Shown: positions 17,015-24,409 of the stretch, in pieces
Numbering within the stretch: the stretch's first letter is position 1
How the letters are laid out: each line of letters begins with the position of its first letter
Origin: Ruminococcus sp.
Lineage (GTDB): Bacteria > Bacillota > Clostridia > Oscillospirales > Ruminococcaceae
Direction of reading: 5' to 3'
DNA: 64,000 bases
NCBI GenBank assembly: GCA_017558505.1
Contig: JAFYUM010000013.1
Span: 96,469-160,468 of the forward strand
The notes under the pieces: generated by a model
What the model saw: the letters and a program-made list of their open reading frames with translations, nothing else
Told to the model about the DNA's origin: nothing
The model's database searches: none
Translations under genes and position numbers: made by a program

Positions 17015-18601
17015 TTATTCTTTATTAAGACAATCGAACGCCTCTGTAACTATCTTTTCATCAGGTGCTTTTGTAAAGCAGCTTACTACAGGAACAACTA
17101 TAAGTGAAACGATCATTGCAATTGCACCTGCGTTTACAGGAGAAAGAAGATTTAAAGGACAGTTAAGATCAATTACAGCCTGTTTCAAACCGTCAAATGC
17201 AGAAATATTCATGCTGAACAGTATCATATGTCCTACAGTAATTCCAAGACCTGTTACAAAACTTGAAATTACAGCTGCAATTGAAGCCTTTTTCATGAAT
17301 AAACCATAGAGGAAAGGTCCGAGGAATGCTCCCGACAATGCTCCCCATGAATATGACATAAGAGTTGAAATGGAAGCATTCTTATTGCAGGCGATAATTA
17401 CTGAAATAACAAGGAATACTGCAATAAACATACGTATGCAGAACATTTGTTTCTTATCGTCGAAGTCCTTTACTCTTGGCTTTATAAGGTCATTTGTAAG
17501 AGTTGAACTGGAAGTGAGAACAAGAGAAGAAAGTGTTGAAAGTGAAGCCGAAAGAACAAGTACAACTACAAGTCCGATAAGCATATTAGGCAGTGCCTGT
17601 TGAATAAGTGCAGGTACCATTGTATCATATACAGGCTTGCCGTTTACTACTTCAATGAGAGTTCTGTCTGTAACTGCGGGATCTGTTGTGCAGTAAAGAC
17701 GAACAAATCCGCCCATAAAATATGAACCGCCTGCAACTACAAGGGCGAAAAATGTGGAGATAACCGCACCCTTTTTAATAGCGTCCTCATCCTTGATAGC
17801 GTAGAATTTCTGTACCATCTGCGGGAGTCCCCACGTACCAAGAGATGTGAGAATTACAACACCGAAAAGATTGAACGGATCAGGTCCGAAAAGTGAACCG
17901 AGTGTATTTGCTGGTGTACTCTTATCAGAAACAGCATTAAGAGAATCAAGCGCAATTGAAAGTCCGTCTTTACCCTTAACTGTAAGAACTACAACTGTAG
18001 CAATTCCGACAAGCATGATAATTCCCTGAATAAAATCATTTATAGCTGTAGCCTTGTATCCGCCGAGGATTACGTATATAGCAGAAAGAACAGCCATAAG
18101 CAGAATTATAATTGTACCGCCGTGTTCGCCAAGCTCAAACACCATTCCGAAAAGACGTGAAAGACCGTTGTAAACAGAAGCAGTATATGGAATGAGGAAT
18201 ATAAACACGATGAGAGATGTCACCGTTTTAAGCATATCAGAATTAAATCTTTTTCCGAAGAACTCAGGCATTGTCTTTGCACGAAGCTGCTTTGTCATAA
18301 GACGGGTACGGCGTCCGATTAGGAAGAATGGAATAAGGCTTCCTATAATTGCATTTCCGATACCAACCCATGCAGCCGATACACCGTAGCTCCAGCCGAA
18401 CTGTCCTGCATAGCCGATGAATACCACCGCTGAAAAATATGTAGTACCATAGGAGAATGCAGTAAGCCATGAACCGACGTTACGGCCTCCAAGCATGAAA
18501 TCCTTTGCTGATTTTGTTTTTCCTGAGGTGTAAAAACCTATACCAATCATTACAGCAACATAGATTGCAAGTATTATAAAGGTAGCGGCTTTTGAACTCA
18601 T
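17015..18601 (-). CDS. putP: Sodium:solute symporter, PutP-like
   Basis: 528 residues with about 13 hydrophobic helices. The N-terminal segment FYTSGKTKSAKDFMLGGRNVGSW and AFSYGTTYFSAVVFIGYAG are characteristic of the solute:sodium symporter family, and GTWGLPQMVQKFYA is close to the PutP/PanF pattern. It would import proline or a related solute with Na+. The substrate is a family-level guess. GGAAGG lies upstream of the ATG. It is transcribed alone from the promoter at 18674-18702. Confidence 0.82.
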   Translation of the reverse strand: MSSKAATFIILAIYVAVMIGIGFYTSGKTKSAKDFMLGGRNVGSWLTAFSYGTTYFSAVVFIGYAGQFGWSYGVSAAWVGIGNAIIGSLIPFFLIGRRTRLMTKQLRAKTMPEFFGKRFNSDMLKTVTSLIVFIFLIPYTASVYNGLSRLFGMVFELGEHGGTIIILLMAVLSAIYVILGGYKATAINDFIQGIIMLVGIATVVVLTVKGKDGLSIALDSLNAVSDKSTPANTLGSLFGPDPFNLFGVVILTSLGTWGLPQMVQKFYAIKDEDAIKKGAVISTFFALVVAGGSYFMGGFVRLYCTTDPAVTDRTLIEVVNGKPVYDTMVPALIQQALPNMLIGLVVVLVLSASLSTLSSLVLTSSSTLTNDLIKPRVKDFDDKKQMFCIRMFIAVFLVISVIIACNKNASISTLMSYSWGALSGAFLGPFLYGLFMKKASIAAVISSFVTGLGITVGHMILFSMNISAFDGLKQAVIDLNCPLNLLSPVNAGAIAMIVSLIVVPVVSCFTKAPDEKIVTEAFDCLNKE

Positions 18602-18673
18602 ACAATCACAACCTTCCAGATATGTAATACTTAAAAGCTTAAAAGCTTTAAATCAATAAAGTGTCCGTATAAT

Positions 18674-18702
18674 ACTATATCATATTTTGTCGGAAATGTC
18701 AA
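18674..18702 (-). promoter_or_regulatory. Promoter of the symporter gene
   Basis: Minus-strand TTGACA (18697-18702), 17-base spacer, TATAGT (18674-18679). Confidence 0.75.
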
Positions 18703-18734
18703 GAGCTTTTGAAATATAAATTTTTTAAATATTA

Positions 18735-18763
18735 TTGATTTGCGTCATAAAATATGCTATAAT
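18735..18763 (+). promoter_or_regulatory. Promoter of ECF sigma operon
   Basis: TTGATT (18735-18740), 17-base spacer, TATAAT (18758-18763). A separate AT-rich stretch with GTCATACGTCTTATAGAC (18807-18826) close to the start could be an autoregulated ECF promoter, but this is only a guess. Confidence 0.6.
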
Positions 18764-18844
18764 ATTTCCTGAAAAAATTTTTTTGAAAAATCTTGTAATA
18801 TTTCCGAATGTCATACGTCTTATAGACAGAAAGGAGGAAATGCA

Positions 18845-19339
18845 GTGTTTGAAGAGCTCTACAAAAAATACTTCCACGATATATTCTTATATTCAAAATC
18901 TCTGTGCAGAGAAGACAATCTTGCTGAGGAACTTACCCAGGAAACCTTTTTCAAGGCACTTAAATCCATTGACAAATTCAAAGGCGACTGCGATGTCAGA
19001 GTGTGGCTGTGTCAGATTGCGAAATATACGTTTTATGACTACTGCCGCAAAAACAAACTCCGTGACTTTGAAGAATTCCCTGAAGATACCGTTGATACAG
19101 GCGTTTCAATTGAAAATGCTCTTGAGGACGAGAGAACAGCTGAGCTGATACATCAGATACTCCACGATATGAAAGAACCTTATAAAGAGGTATTCACGCT
19201 GAGAGTATTCGGAGAACTTTCCTTTAAGCAGATTGCAAAACTTTTCGGCAAGACCGAAAACTGGGCGACGGTGACATTCCACCGCGCGAAACTAAAAATA
19301 ATCGACACTATTCAAAAACAGGAGGAAAACTATGAATAA
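18845..19339 (+). CDS. ECF-type RNA polymerase sigma factor
   Basis: 164 residues. Region 2 is about 1-70 (FEELYKKYFHDIFLYSKSLC, LAEELTQETFFKALKSI, VRVWLCQIAKYTFYDYCRK) and region 4 about 105-160 (PYKEVFTLRVFGELSFKQIA, then TENWATVTFHRAKLKI). The start is GTG at 18845, with AGGAGG seven bases upstream. It overlaps the anti-sigma gene by 8 bases, the normal pairing for ECF sigma factors controlled by a zinc anti-sigma. Confidence 0.92.
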   Translation: MFEELYKKYFHDIFLYSKSLCREDNLAEELTQETFFKALKSIDKFKGDCDVRVWLCQIAKYTFYDYCRKNKLRDFEEFPEDTVDTGVSIENALEDERTAELIHQILHDMKEPYKEVFTLRVFGELSFKQIAKLFGKTENWATVTFHRAKLKIIDTIQKQEENYE

Positions 19340-19976
19340 AAAATGTGACATAATAAAAGACCTGCTCCCTCTCTATGCTGAAAATATGTGCAGCAGCGAC
19401 AGCAGGCAAATGGTGGCGGAACATATTGCTGAATGTGAAAGCTGCCGAAATGAATTAAAAAAAATCAATACCGATGTGGCTATTCAGGCTGATTCCGATG
19501 TATCAATGTTCAAGCGTATAAAAAAGCGTGCAAGGATTGAAAAGGTTGTTATTTCAATTGTTAGTATTGTATTTATATGCACAGCTATGTTTATGACCGT
19601 GTTTATTCTTTCAAACACGACAAATAGTATGAATTACGAAAAATACAATATGGAAAAATATGTGAAAGTTGAAGAAGATGCCGACGGAAAGCTCTGGCTT
19701 TGTACCTATGACCAGGCTTCATCATATGATTTCGCATATCCGACAGTCTGGGACAGCGACGGAAATGAAATCGGGGACGAAGCATTTAACAATGATGAAA
19801 AAGACTGCTATGGTGTTACTCTTTACCGTTTCAGAATAAATGACATTTTCAAAGTTGTCGTTCCTTCACAGGAAAAACGAACACCATTATTAAATACAAA
19901 TAAAACAAATATCCAATCCGTAGTATACTACGACGCAAAAACAGGCGAAAAACATACACTTTGGGAAAGGGGTTAA
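19332..19976 (+). CDS. Zinc-finger (zf-HC2) transmembrane anti-sigma factor
   Basis: 214 residues. The N-terminus carries the anti-sigma zinc-binding pattern: CDIIKDLLPLYAENM, then H (AEHIAECESCR) giving H-x3-C-x2-C. A membrane helix (IVSIVFICTAMFMTVFILS) lies about 77-97, followed by an extracytoplasmic domain of about 115 residues. It would bind and inhibit the sigma factor encoded just upstream until a signal is received. The overlap with the sigma gene supports coupled synthesis. Confidence 0.88.
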   Translation: MNKKCDIIKDLLPLYAENMCSSDSRQMVAEHIAECESCRNELKKINTDVAIQADSDVSMFKRIKKRARIEKVVISIVSIVFICTAMFMTVFILSNTTNSMNYEKYNMEKYVKVEEDADGKLWLCTYDQASSYDFAYPTVWDSDGNEIGDEAFNNDEKDCYGVTLYRFRINDIFKVVVPSQEKRTPLLNTNKTNIQSVVYYDAKTGEKHTLWERG

Positions 19977-19978
19977 TT

Positions 19979-20221
19979 ATGATAGAGAAAAAATTCAATA
20001 AACCTGCACTTATTATTTCAGCTTTAGCTGTACTTACAGGCTGGTTTTGTGGACCATTCTATTTTGTTTCAATTTTACTTGGCATAACCGCAATTATCAT
20101 CGCCATCAAAAAGAGAAAAACTCATCTTGTAAAACTACCTGTTTTTCTGTCTGTAGTTGCTATAGTTATGGGAATATTTGACTTTCTTCTATTCCATACC
20201 GGCTTATTCTTTCCTTTATAA
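19979..20221 (+). CDS. Small two- or three-helix membrane protein (DUF4190-like), paralogue 1
   Basis: 80 residues from the ATG at 19979, preceded by AAAGGGG. Two or three membrane helices (ALIISALAVLTGWFCG, VSILLGITAIIIAI, FLSVVAIVMGIFDFLLF) are separated by a basic turn KKRKTH. It resembles DUF4190-type small membrane proteins in layout. It is the third gene of the ECF sigma operon, 2 bases after the anti-sigma stop. It is paralogous to the gene at 20342-20593. Function unknown. Confidence 0.6.
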   Translation: MIEKKFNKPALIISALAVLTGWFCGPFYFVSILLGITAIIIAIKKRKTHLVKLPVFLSVVAIVMGIFDFLLFHTGLFFPL

Positions 20222-20239
20222 CAAAAAATCGGAAACATA

Positions 20240-20268
20240 TTGCAATATTAAAATAAATATGTTATAAT
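20240..20268 (+). promoter_or_regulatory. Promoter before small membrane paralogue 2
   Basis: TTGCAA (20240-20245), 17-base spacer, TATAAT (20263-20268). The predicted start site falls at the foot of the hairpin at 20273-20301. Confidence 0.65.
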
Positions 20269-20272
20269 AATA

Positions 20273-20301
20273 GCAGAGATTGGAATTTCTCCATTCTCTG
20301 C
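20273..20301 (+). terminator. Hairpin with T run after the sigma operon, overlapping a new transcript start
   Basis: Stem GCAGAGA / TCTCTGC (inner TGGA / TCCA can extend it), followed by TGTTTTATT. It can end the sigma operon. It also lies at the predicted 5' end of the next transcript, an arrangement repeated at 20797-20821. Confidence 0.6.
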
Positions 20302-20341
20302 TGTTTTATTACACAGCAACACTTTTCGAAAGAGGTTATTT

Positions 20342-20593
20342 ATGATTGAGAGAAAATCCAACAATTCGGCTCTTGTCGTTGCGTTTTTAGGAATACTTGC
20401 AGGCTGGCTGTTTCCGTCATATTTCTATATTCCCATTATTCTTGGTATCATCGCCATTATTATTGCTGTAGCAATGCGGAAAAAATATTTTGTAACACTT
20501 CCAATTTCCCTGTCGATAGCTGCAATTGCTATGGGTATTTATGATATTCTTTTGGTTTATACAAATCTGTTTCCGACTCAAGGGCACCTCTAA
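20342..20593 (+). CDS. Small membrane protein, paralogue 2, 3' end rewritten by a repeat element
   Basis: 83 residues. The layout matches the 80-residue protein at 19979-20221 (ALVVAFLGILAGWLFPS, IILGIIAIIIAVAMRKKY, LSIAAIAMGIYDILLVY). AAAGAGG lies before the ATG. The last codons (GGG CAC CTC TAA) are inside the left terminal repeat of the element at 20582-20739. Joining the two copies of the TCAA target site gives the inferred original end ACT CAA TTA AAA TAG, so the insertion changed only the last residues. Function unknown. Confidence 0.6.
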   Translation: MIERKSNNSALVVAFLGILAGWLFPSYFYIPIILGIIAIIIAVAMRKKYFVTLPISLSIAAIAMGIYDILLVYTNLFPTQGHL

Positions 20594-20739
20594 AAAAACG
20601 TTTGGTTAAAGAAAAAACAGATAGGTGCGGCAGCCACAATGAAACCTTCCGAAGGCGTGCTGTCGCACCCCAAGGGAGGTTGACGAAGCAGATGACGCGC
20701 ATAGCTGTTTTTTCTCAAAAGGTTTTTTTAGAGATGCCC
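20582..20739. mobile_element. 158-bp MITE-like structured repeat, copy 2
   Basis: Exactly the same length as copy 1. Terminal inverted repeats GGGCACCTCTAAAAAAAC / GTTTTTTTAGAGATGCCC, flanked by the direct repeat TCAA (20578-20581 and 20740-20743). Inside, GAAAAAACAG pairs with CTGTTTTTTC. GTGCGGCAGC (20625-20634) pairs with GCTGTCGCAC (20659-20668), with a small CCTTCCGAAGG hairpin in its loop. No ORF. Confidence 0.85.
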
Positions 20740-20763
20740 TCAATTAAAATAGCAATAATTACG

Positions 20764-20821
20764 TTGAAATCCGCAAAATAATATGATATAATTACAGCAG
20801 AGAGTGTAAAACATTCTCTGC
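20764..20821 (+). promoter_or_regulatory. Promoter with start-site hairpin before the epimerase gene
   Basis: TTGAAA (20764-20769), 17-base spacer, TATAAT (20787-20792). Four bases later comes stem GCAGAGA / TCTCTGC (20797-20803 with 20815-20821), followed by TATTTT. It is the same layout as at 20240-20301, with a different loop sequence. Confidence 0.6.
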
Positions 20822-20855
20822 TATTTTAAATAAAGAAAATGAGAGGAAAACTACC

Positions 20856-21872
20856 ATGAAAGCACTACTTATCGGCGGAACAGGTACTATAAGTTCCGCA
20901 ATCACAAAGCGACTGGCTGAAATCGGCTGGGAGGTATATCTCCTTAACCGTGGCAACAGAAACGGCAACGTTCCCGAAAACGTTAAGCTTATCACCGCTG
21001 ACATCAACAACGAACCCGAAGCAACAACTGCTCTTGGAGATATGAAATTCGATGTTGTCTGCGATTTTATATGCTTCGTTCCTGAGCAGGCTGAAAGAGA
21101 TTTCCGCCTTTTTAACGGCAGAACAAAACAGTTTATTTTCATAAGCTCCGCTTCCGCTTATCATAAGCCTGTATGCGATTACATCATAACAGAGGGCACA
21201 AGCCTTGCAAATAAGTACTGGGAATATTCACGTAATAAAATTGCCATTGAGGAGCTCCTTATGAAGCACTACCGTGAGGACGGTTTCCCTGTTACTATCG
21301 TCCGCCCAAGCCATACCTATGACGAAAGAAGTGTACCGCTTGGCGTTCACGGCAAAAACGGCAGCTATCAGGTTATAAAGCGTATTATGGAGGGCAAGCC
21401 TGTTATTATTCACGGTGACGGTACAACCCTCTGGACTATAACTCACAACTCAGATTTTGCAGTAGGATTTACAGGACTTATGGGAAATCCCCATGCTATA
21501 GGCGAGGCTTTCCACATCACATCCGATGAATCCGTTACATGGAATCAGATATATCAGTCAATTGCCGACGCTTTAGGGGTTGAACTTATACCTTATCACG
21601 TTTCCTCTGACTTCCTTGCAGATGTCAGCGATTATGACCTCACAGGAAGTCTTACAGGCGACAAGGCACAGACGGTAGTATTCGACAACTCGAAAATAAA
21701 GCGTGTTGTACCCGAATTCAAGGCAACTGTCCACGTTGAACAGGGAATACGCAATACTGTGGAATACGTACTCTCACATCCCGAATGTCAGATTGAGGAT
21801 CCTGAATTTGACGAATGGTGTGACAGGGTTATTGACGTTCTTGAAAATGCAAAGAAAATTCTTAATGGTTAA
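20856..21872 (+). CDS. NAD-dependent epimerase/dehydratase family protein
   Basis: 338 residues, extended SDR. The N-terminal Rossmann motif is LIGGTGTISSAITKRLAE (GGxGxxS variant), with LNRG at the end of the second strand as in CSP41/isoflavone-reductase-like members. VRPSHTYDE follows in the middle, and ITSDESVTWNQIYQSIADALG is a sugar-epimerase-like C-terminal segment. The canonical YxxxK is not obvious; the region YWEYSRNKIAIEE fits that position (Y-x3-K). It probably acts on a nucleotide sugar or related metabolite. It is read as a single gene between two repeat elements. Confidence 0.8.
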   Translation: MKALLIGGTGTISSAITKRLAEIGWEVYLLNRGNRNGNVPENVKLITADINNEPEATTALGDMKFDVVCDFICFVPEQAERDFRLFNGRTKQFIFISSASAYHKPVCDYIITEGTSLANKYWEYSRNKIAIEELLMKHYREDGFPVTIVRPSHTYDERSVPLGVHGKNGSYQVIKRIMEGKPVIIHGDGTTLWTITHNSDFAVGFTGLMGNPHAIGEAFHITSDESVTWNQIYQSIADALGVELIPYHVSSDFLADVSDYDLTGSLTGDKAQTVVFDNSKIKRVVPEFKATVHVEQGIRNTVEYVLSHPECQIEDPEFDEWCDRVIDVLENAKKILNG

Positions 21873-21880
21873 AAATTCAA

Positions 21881-22021
21881 AGGCACATCTAAAACTAAAA
21901 AGAAGATAGTTGTGGCAACTACAAGCAAGCATTCCTAAGGCGTGCTGTCGCACTACAAGGGAGGTTGTCAGAGCAGATGACGCACATGGCTGCTTTTCTC
22001 AAAAATGGTTTTTAAAAATGC
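21881..22021. mobile_element. MITE-like structured repeat, copy 3 (eroded)
   Basis: About 141 bp. The core blocks GGCGTGCTGTCGCAC, AAGGGAGGTT, GCAGATGACGC and a terminal CTCAAAAATGG are shared with the other two copies. The left end AGGCACATCTAAAAC resembles the family terminus and follows a TCAA. The right end (TTTTTAAAAATGC) is decayed and no clear second target repeat remains. It lies 8 bases after the epimerase stop codon. Confidence 0.7.
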
Positions 22022-22024
22022 AAT

Positions 22025-22052
22025 AAAGCCTGTATCTGACGATACAGGCTTT
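22025..22052. terminator. Bidirectional terminator between epimerase and radical SAM genes
   Basis: 12-bp perfect stem AAAGCCTGTATC / GATACAGGCTTT with a 4-base loop, ending 8 bases before the radical SAM stop. Confidence 0.85.
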
Positions 22053-22059
22053 ATAATTA

Positions 22060-23133
22060 TCAGAATAAAATATCTTTAAAACAAAGCTGCGGCTCGCCCT
22101 TGTCGAAATCCCAGCTGTGATAGGAATCACCATGACAGCGGCACTTCTCGGAGCAGTTGCGGCACTTCTCATTTTCGTCGCCAAGGTCCTTACGGAAAAT
22201 ATCAAAATTATTCTCCCATACATCCTTGAAACGGTCTTTCAGAATGTTACCCCTTACAAATTCAGGACGACGCTCAATATCAAGACAGGCGGTAATATCT
22301 CCGTTCGCCATGATACTTGCAATATATGTACCTGCAACACAGAGGTAATACCAGTCACGCACCTCACGCTCATATTCAAGACCAAGATAATGACTGCATC
22401 CGTAGCAGACAGGTTCTCCTGCTATACGCTTATTTCTGATATATTCAAACATATAACGGTAATCATCGGGAGTTAAAAGCAAATGAGGATACTTCTTTGC
22501 TCTGCCCATAGGTTCCATATTGATAATACGCCATGAGTCAATATCCATACCGTTGAAAATCTTGTAAAGCTCGTCAAGCTGACCGATATTCTCATGGGTA
22601 ACAACTGTTGTTACCTGCACCGACTCAAATCCGCCCACTTCAAGCAGATTTTCAATTCCCTCCATAGCCCTTTTATAGCCACCGGGAGTCTGTCTGAACG
22701 CATCGTGGGTTTCTTCAAGTCCGTCGATACTAACGGAAATTGTGTTCATTCCCACACGTTTCAGATCCTTTGCAACCTGCTTATCAATAAGGGTAGCGTT
22801 ACTTGTCATACCCCAGCTGAAGCCCAGCTCATTGGCTATTGCCATAATATCAAAGAAATCCTTACGGAGAAGTGGCTCTCCGCCTGTTATACAGAGCATT
22901 TTATCCTGTGTTCCGAAATCGCCCTTTATTTCTGCAAGGAACTTGGAATACTGCTGTGGTGTAAGTTCGTCATAGAACACATCGCCGCAGTTACTTCCGC
23001 AGTGGAGACATTTCTCGTTGCATTTGATTGTAAGTTCAAGGAAAAGATGTCTTAATTCAGGCTTAATCATCAGACCTGCACGATAAGCCTCTATTGTTTT
23101 CATATGTTCAAGTTTCTTATTTACGTCAAGCAT
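22060..23133 (-). CDS. Radical SAM/SPASM enzyme, putative peptide maturase
   Basis: 357 residues. The radical SAM cluster motif C-x3-C-x2-C is C38, C42 and C45 (KCNEKCLHC), followed by CITGGEPLL near residue 80. The C-terminal ~95 residues hold seven cysteines in a SPASM arrangement (YYLCVAG, ITACLDIE, EKCRNCSEKCRCHGD, LCFKD) that would ligate two further iron-sulfur clusters. Enzymes of this class modify peptides or proteins in the cytoplasm: thioether or carbon-carbon crosslinks, epimerisation, or formylglycine formation in sulfatases. No sulfatase is nearby. The gene starts 13 bases after the exported dockerin/YGPP protein, with AAGGAG between them, so that protein is its likely substrate. 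The reaction is inference. Confidence 0.85.
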   Translation of the reverse strand: MLDVNKKLEHMKTIEAYRAGLMIKPELRHLFLELTIKCNEKCLHCGSNCGDVFYDELTPQQYSKFLAEIKGDFGTQDKMLCITGGEPLLRKDFFDIMAIANELGFSWGMTSNATLIDKQVAKDLKRVGMNTISVSIDGLEETHDAFRQTPGGYKRAMEGIENLLEVGGFESVQVTTVVTHENIGQLDELYKIFNGMDIDSWRIINMEPMGRAKKYPHLLLTPDDYRYMFEYIRNKRIAGEPVCYGCSHYLGLEYEREVRDWYYLCVAGTYIASIMANGDITACLDIERRPEFVRGNILKDRFKDVWENNFDIFRKDLGDENEKCRNCSEKCRCHGDSYHSWDFDKGEPQLCFKDILF

Positions 23134-23146
23134 TGATTAATTCTCC

Positions 23147-24076
23147 TTAATAATTTGACGGTGGCGGACCGTATACAGGATATGTTCTGGTTGTTAAAAT
23201 AGTCGGATCATCATCTTCGGGAACAGCTGTTGTCTGTGTAGGCGGTGGTCCATATACATCCTGGAACTCATCCATCGTTGTGGTTACTGCATTTTCAGGT
23301 TGACGTATATCATCAATCTTTCCTAACAGGAATTTCTGAAGAAGAACAAGGTCAGCAACAGAAATCTTCATATCGTTGTTTACATCAGCTGCAAAGCTGT
23401 AGCTTGGATTTGCCTGTATGAATTTCTCACGGAGCAGAATCATATCGAAAACATCTGTTCTGCCGTCATTATTTACATCGCCGTAGAATGGAACAGGGCC
23501 GTAATCAGGCTGAACGTTTGTATTTAATTCGGCAATAACCTCATCTTCTGTGGTTACTGTTGTTGTAACAGTTGTTCTTGGCGGTCCATAAAGAGTTACT
23601 GTTGTTGTCCTTGTTGTTGTGACAACATCTTCATCCTCCATTGAGCTGGTTGTTATTACTTCCTCGGGAACACTTGTTGATGTTGTTCTTGGAGGGCCAT
23701 AAAGAGGTACTGTTGTTATCCTTATTGTTGTAACTACGTCATCTTCCTCAACGGAGCTTGATGATGTTGTTCTTGGAGGGCCGTAAACGGTAGTAGTACT
23801 GTTTCTTGTTGCTGTAACAACATCTTCTTCTATATTATCACTTTCGTCATATGACGGCGGAGGGCCGTATACAGCTGACATTTTTGAATTAAGCTCTTTG
23901 ATTGCATCAGGAGGAATTGCAGGCTGATTTTCCACAAATTCAGAACCAACAACTGTTGTAGTAGATGTTGTAGAATATGCAGCAGCCTCAACAGGTTCTG
24001 AAGCCACATTTGCAGTTCCGCACATAGCGGCTGCAAAAATTGCGGCAGTCAACGCAGTTTTTTCGGTTTTTTTCAT
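23147..24076 (-). CDS. Exported dockerin protein with seven Tyr-Gly-Pro repeats (candidate substrate of the radical SAM enzyme)
   Basis: 309 residues. Signal peptide about 1-26 (TALTAAIFAAAMCGTANVA). Seven YGP sites follow: Y70, Y98, Y126, Y163, Y192, Y275 and Y302. Six read [VL]YGPP[PR] and one DYGPVP. Sites 2-4 end near-repeats of about 28-37 residues of the form acidic patch, VVT.TR, Thr-rich run, YGPPRTT. A dockerin lies at about 198-254 (YGDVNNDGRTDVFDMILL and ADVNNDMKISVADLVLLQ, two Ca-binding repeats), so the protein could dock on a cohesin scaffold. The last residues are YGPPPSNY. No catalytic domain is visible. It is the first gene of the two-gene unit with the SPASM enzyme. Confidence 0.82.
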   Translation of the reverse strand: MKKTEKTALTAAIFAAAMCGTANVASEPVEAAAYSTTSTTTVVGSEFVENQPAIPPDAIKELNSKMSAVYGPPPSYDESDNIEEDVVTATRNSTTTVYGPPRTTSSSSVEEDDVVTTIRITTVPLYGPPRTTSTSVPEEVITTSSMEDEDVVTTTRTTTVTLYGPPRTTVTTTVTTEDEVIAELNTNVQPDYGPVPFYGDVNNDGRTDVFDMILLREKFIQANPSYSFAADVNNDMKISVADLVLLQKFLLGKIDDIRQPENAVTTTMDEFQDVYGPPPTQTTAVPEDDDPTILTTRTYPVYGPPPSNY

Positions 24077-24104
24077 ATTAATACTCCTCTCATAATTTTG
24101 TCAA

Positions 24105-24236
24105 TGGGGAAATCTCTAAAAACCCACTCACAGAATAATTTTCATGATCAATATTTATCTGCTGCATTATTAAACGTGGCATACAATACCGGTCATTTAC
24201 AAAATTCTGCATTTATCTCGGTTTTTAGAGAACCCC
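24105..24236. mobile_element. 132-bp inverted-repeat element in the leader of the YGPP operon
   Basis: Ends read GGGGAAATCTCTAAAAACC (left) and, inverted, GGGGTTCTCTAAAAACC (right), flanked by TCAA at 24101-24104 and 24237-24240. The termini resemble those of the 158-bp family (CTCTAAAAA core and the same TCAA target), but the interior is unrelated. It lies between the promoter at 24299-24327 and the start codon at 24076, so it is transcribed as part of the 5' leader and can form a long hairpin. Confidence 0.75.
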
Positions 24237-24298
24237 TCAAATGTGTAAAAAAACTGATATTATCCTTTTTACAAAAGGAAATACAATTACCCAAATAT

Positions 24299-24327
24299 AT
24301 TATACAACAATGCTATATTTATTGCAA
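24299..24327 (-). promoter_or_regulatory. Promoter of YGPP dockerin / radical SAM operon
   Basis: Minus-strand TTGCAA (24322-24327), 17-base spacer, TATAAT (24299-24304). The predicted leader is about 215 bases and contains the inverted-repeat element at 24105-24236. Nothing else is seen in the 24077-24409 gap. Confidence 0.7.
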
Positions 24328-24409
24328 GTAATTCAGTAAATTTTCAAAAAGATTTGTACATTTGCACAAACTTATACCCATATATTTATAATATATTGCC
24401 AAGCCGTTC

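Noticed and set aside
23147..24076. CRISPR-like repeats
   Set aside because: The repeats are in-frame protein repeats (Thr-rich linker plus YGPP) of uneven length within one CDS. No CRISPR array or cas gene is seen anywhere.
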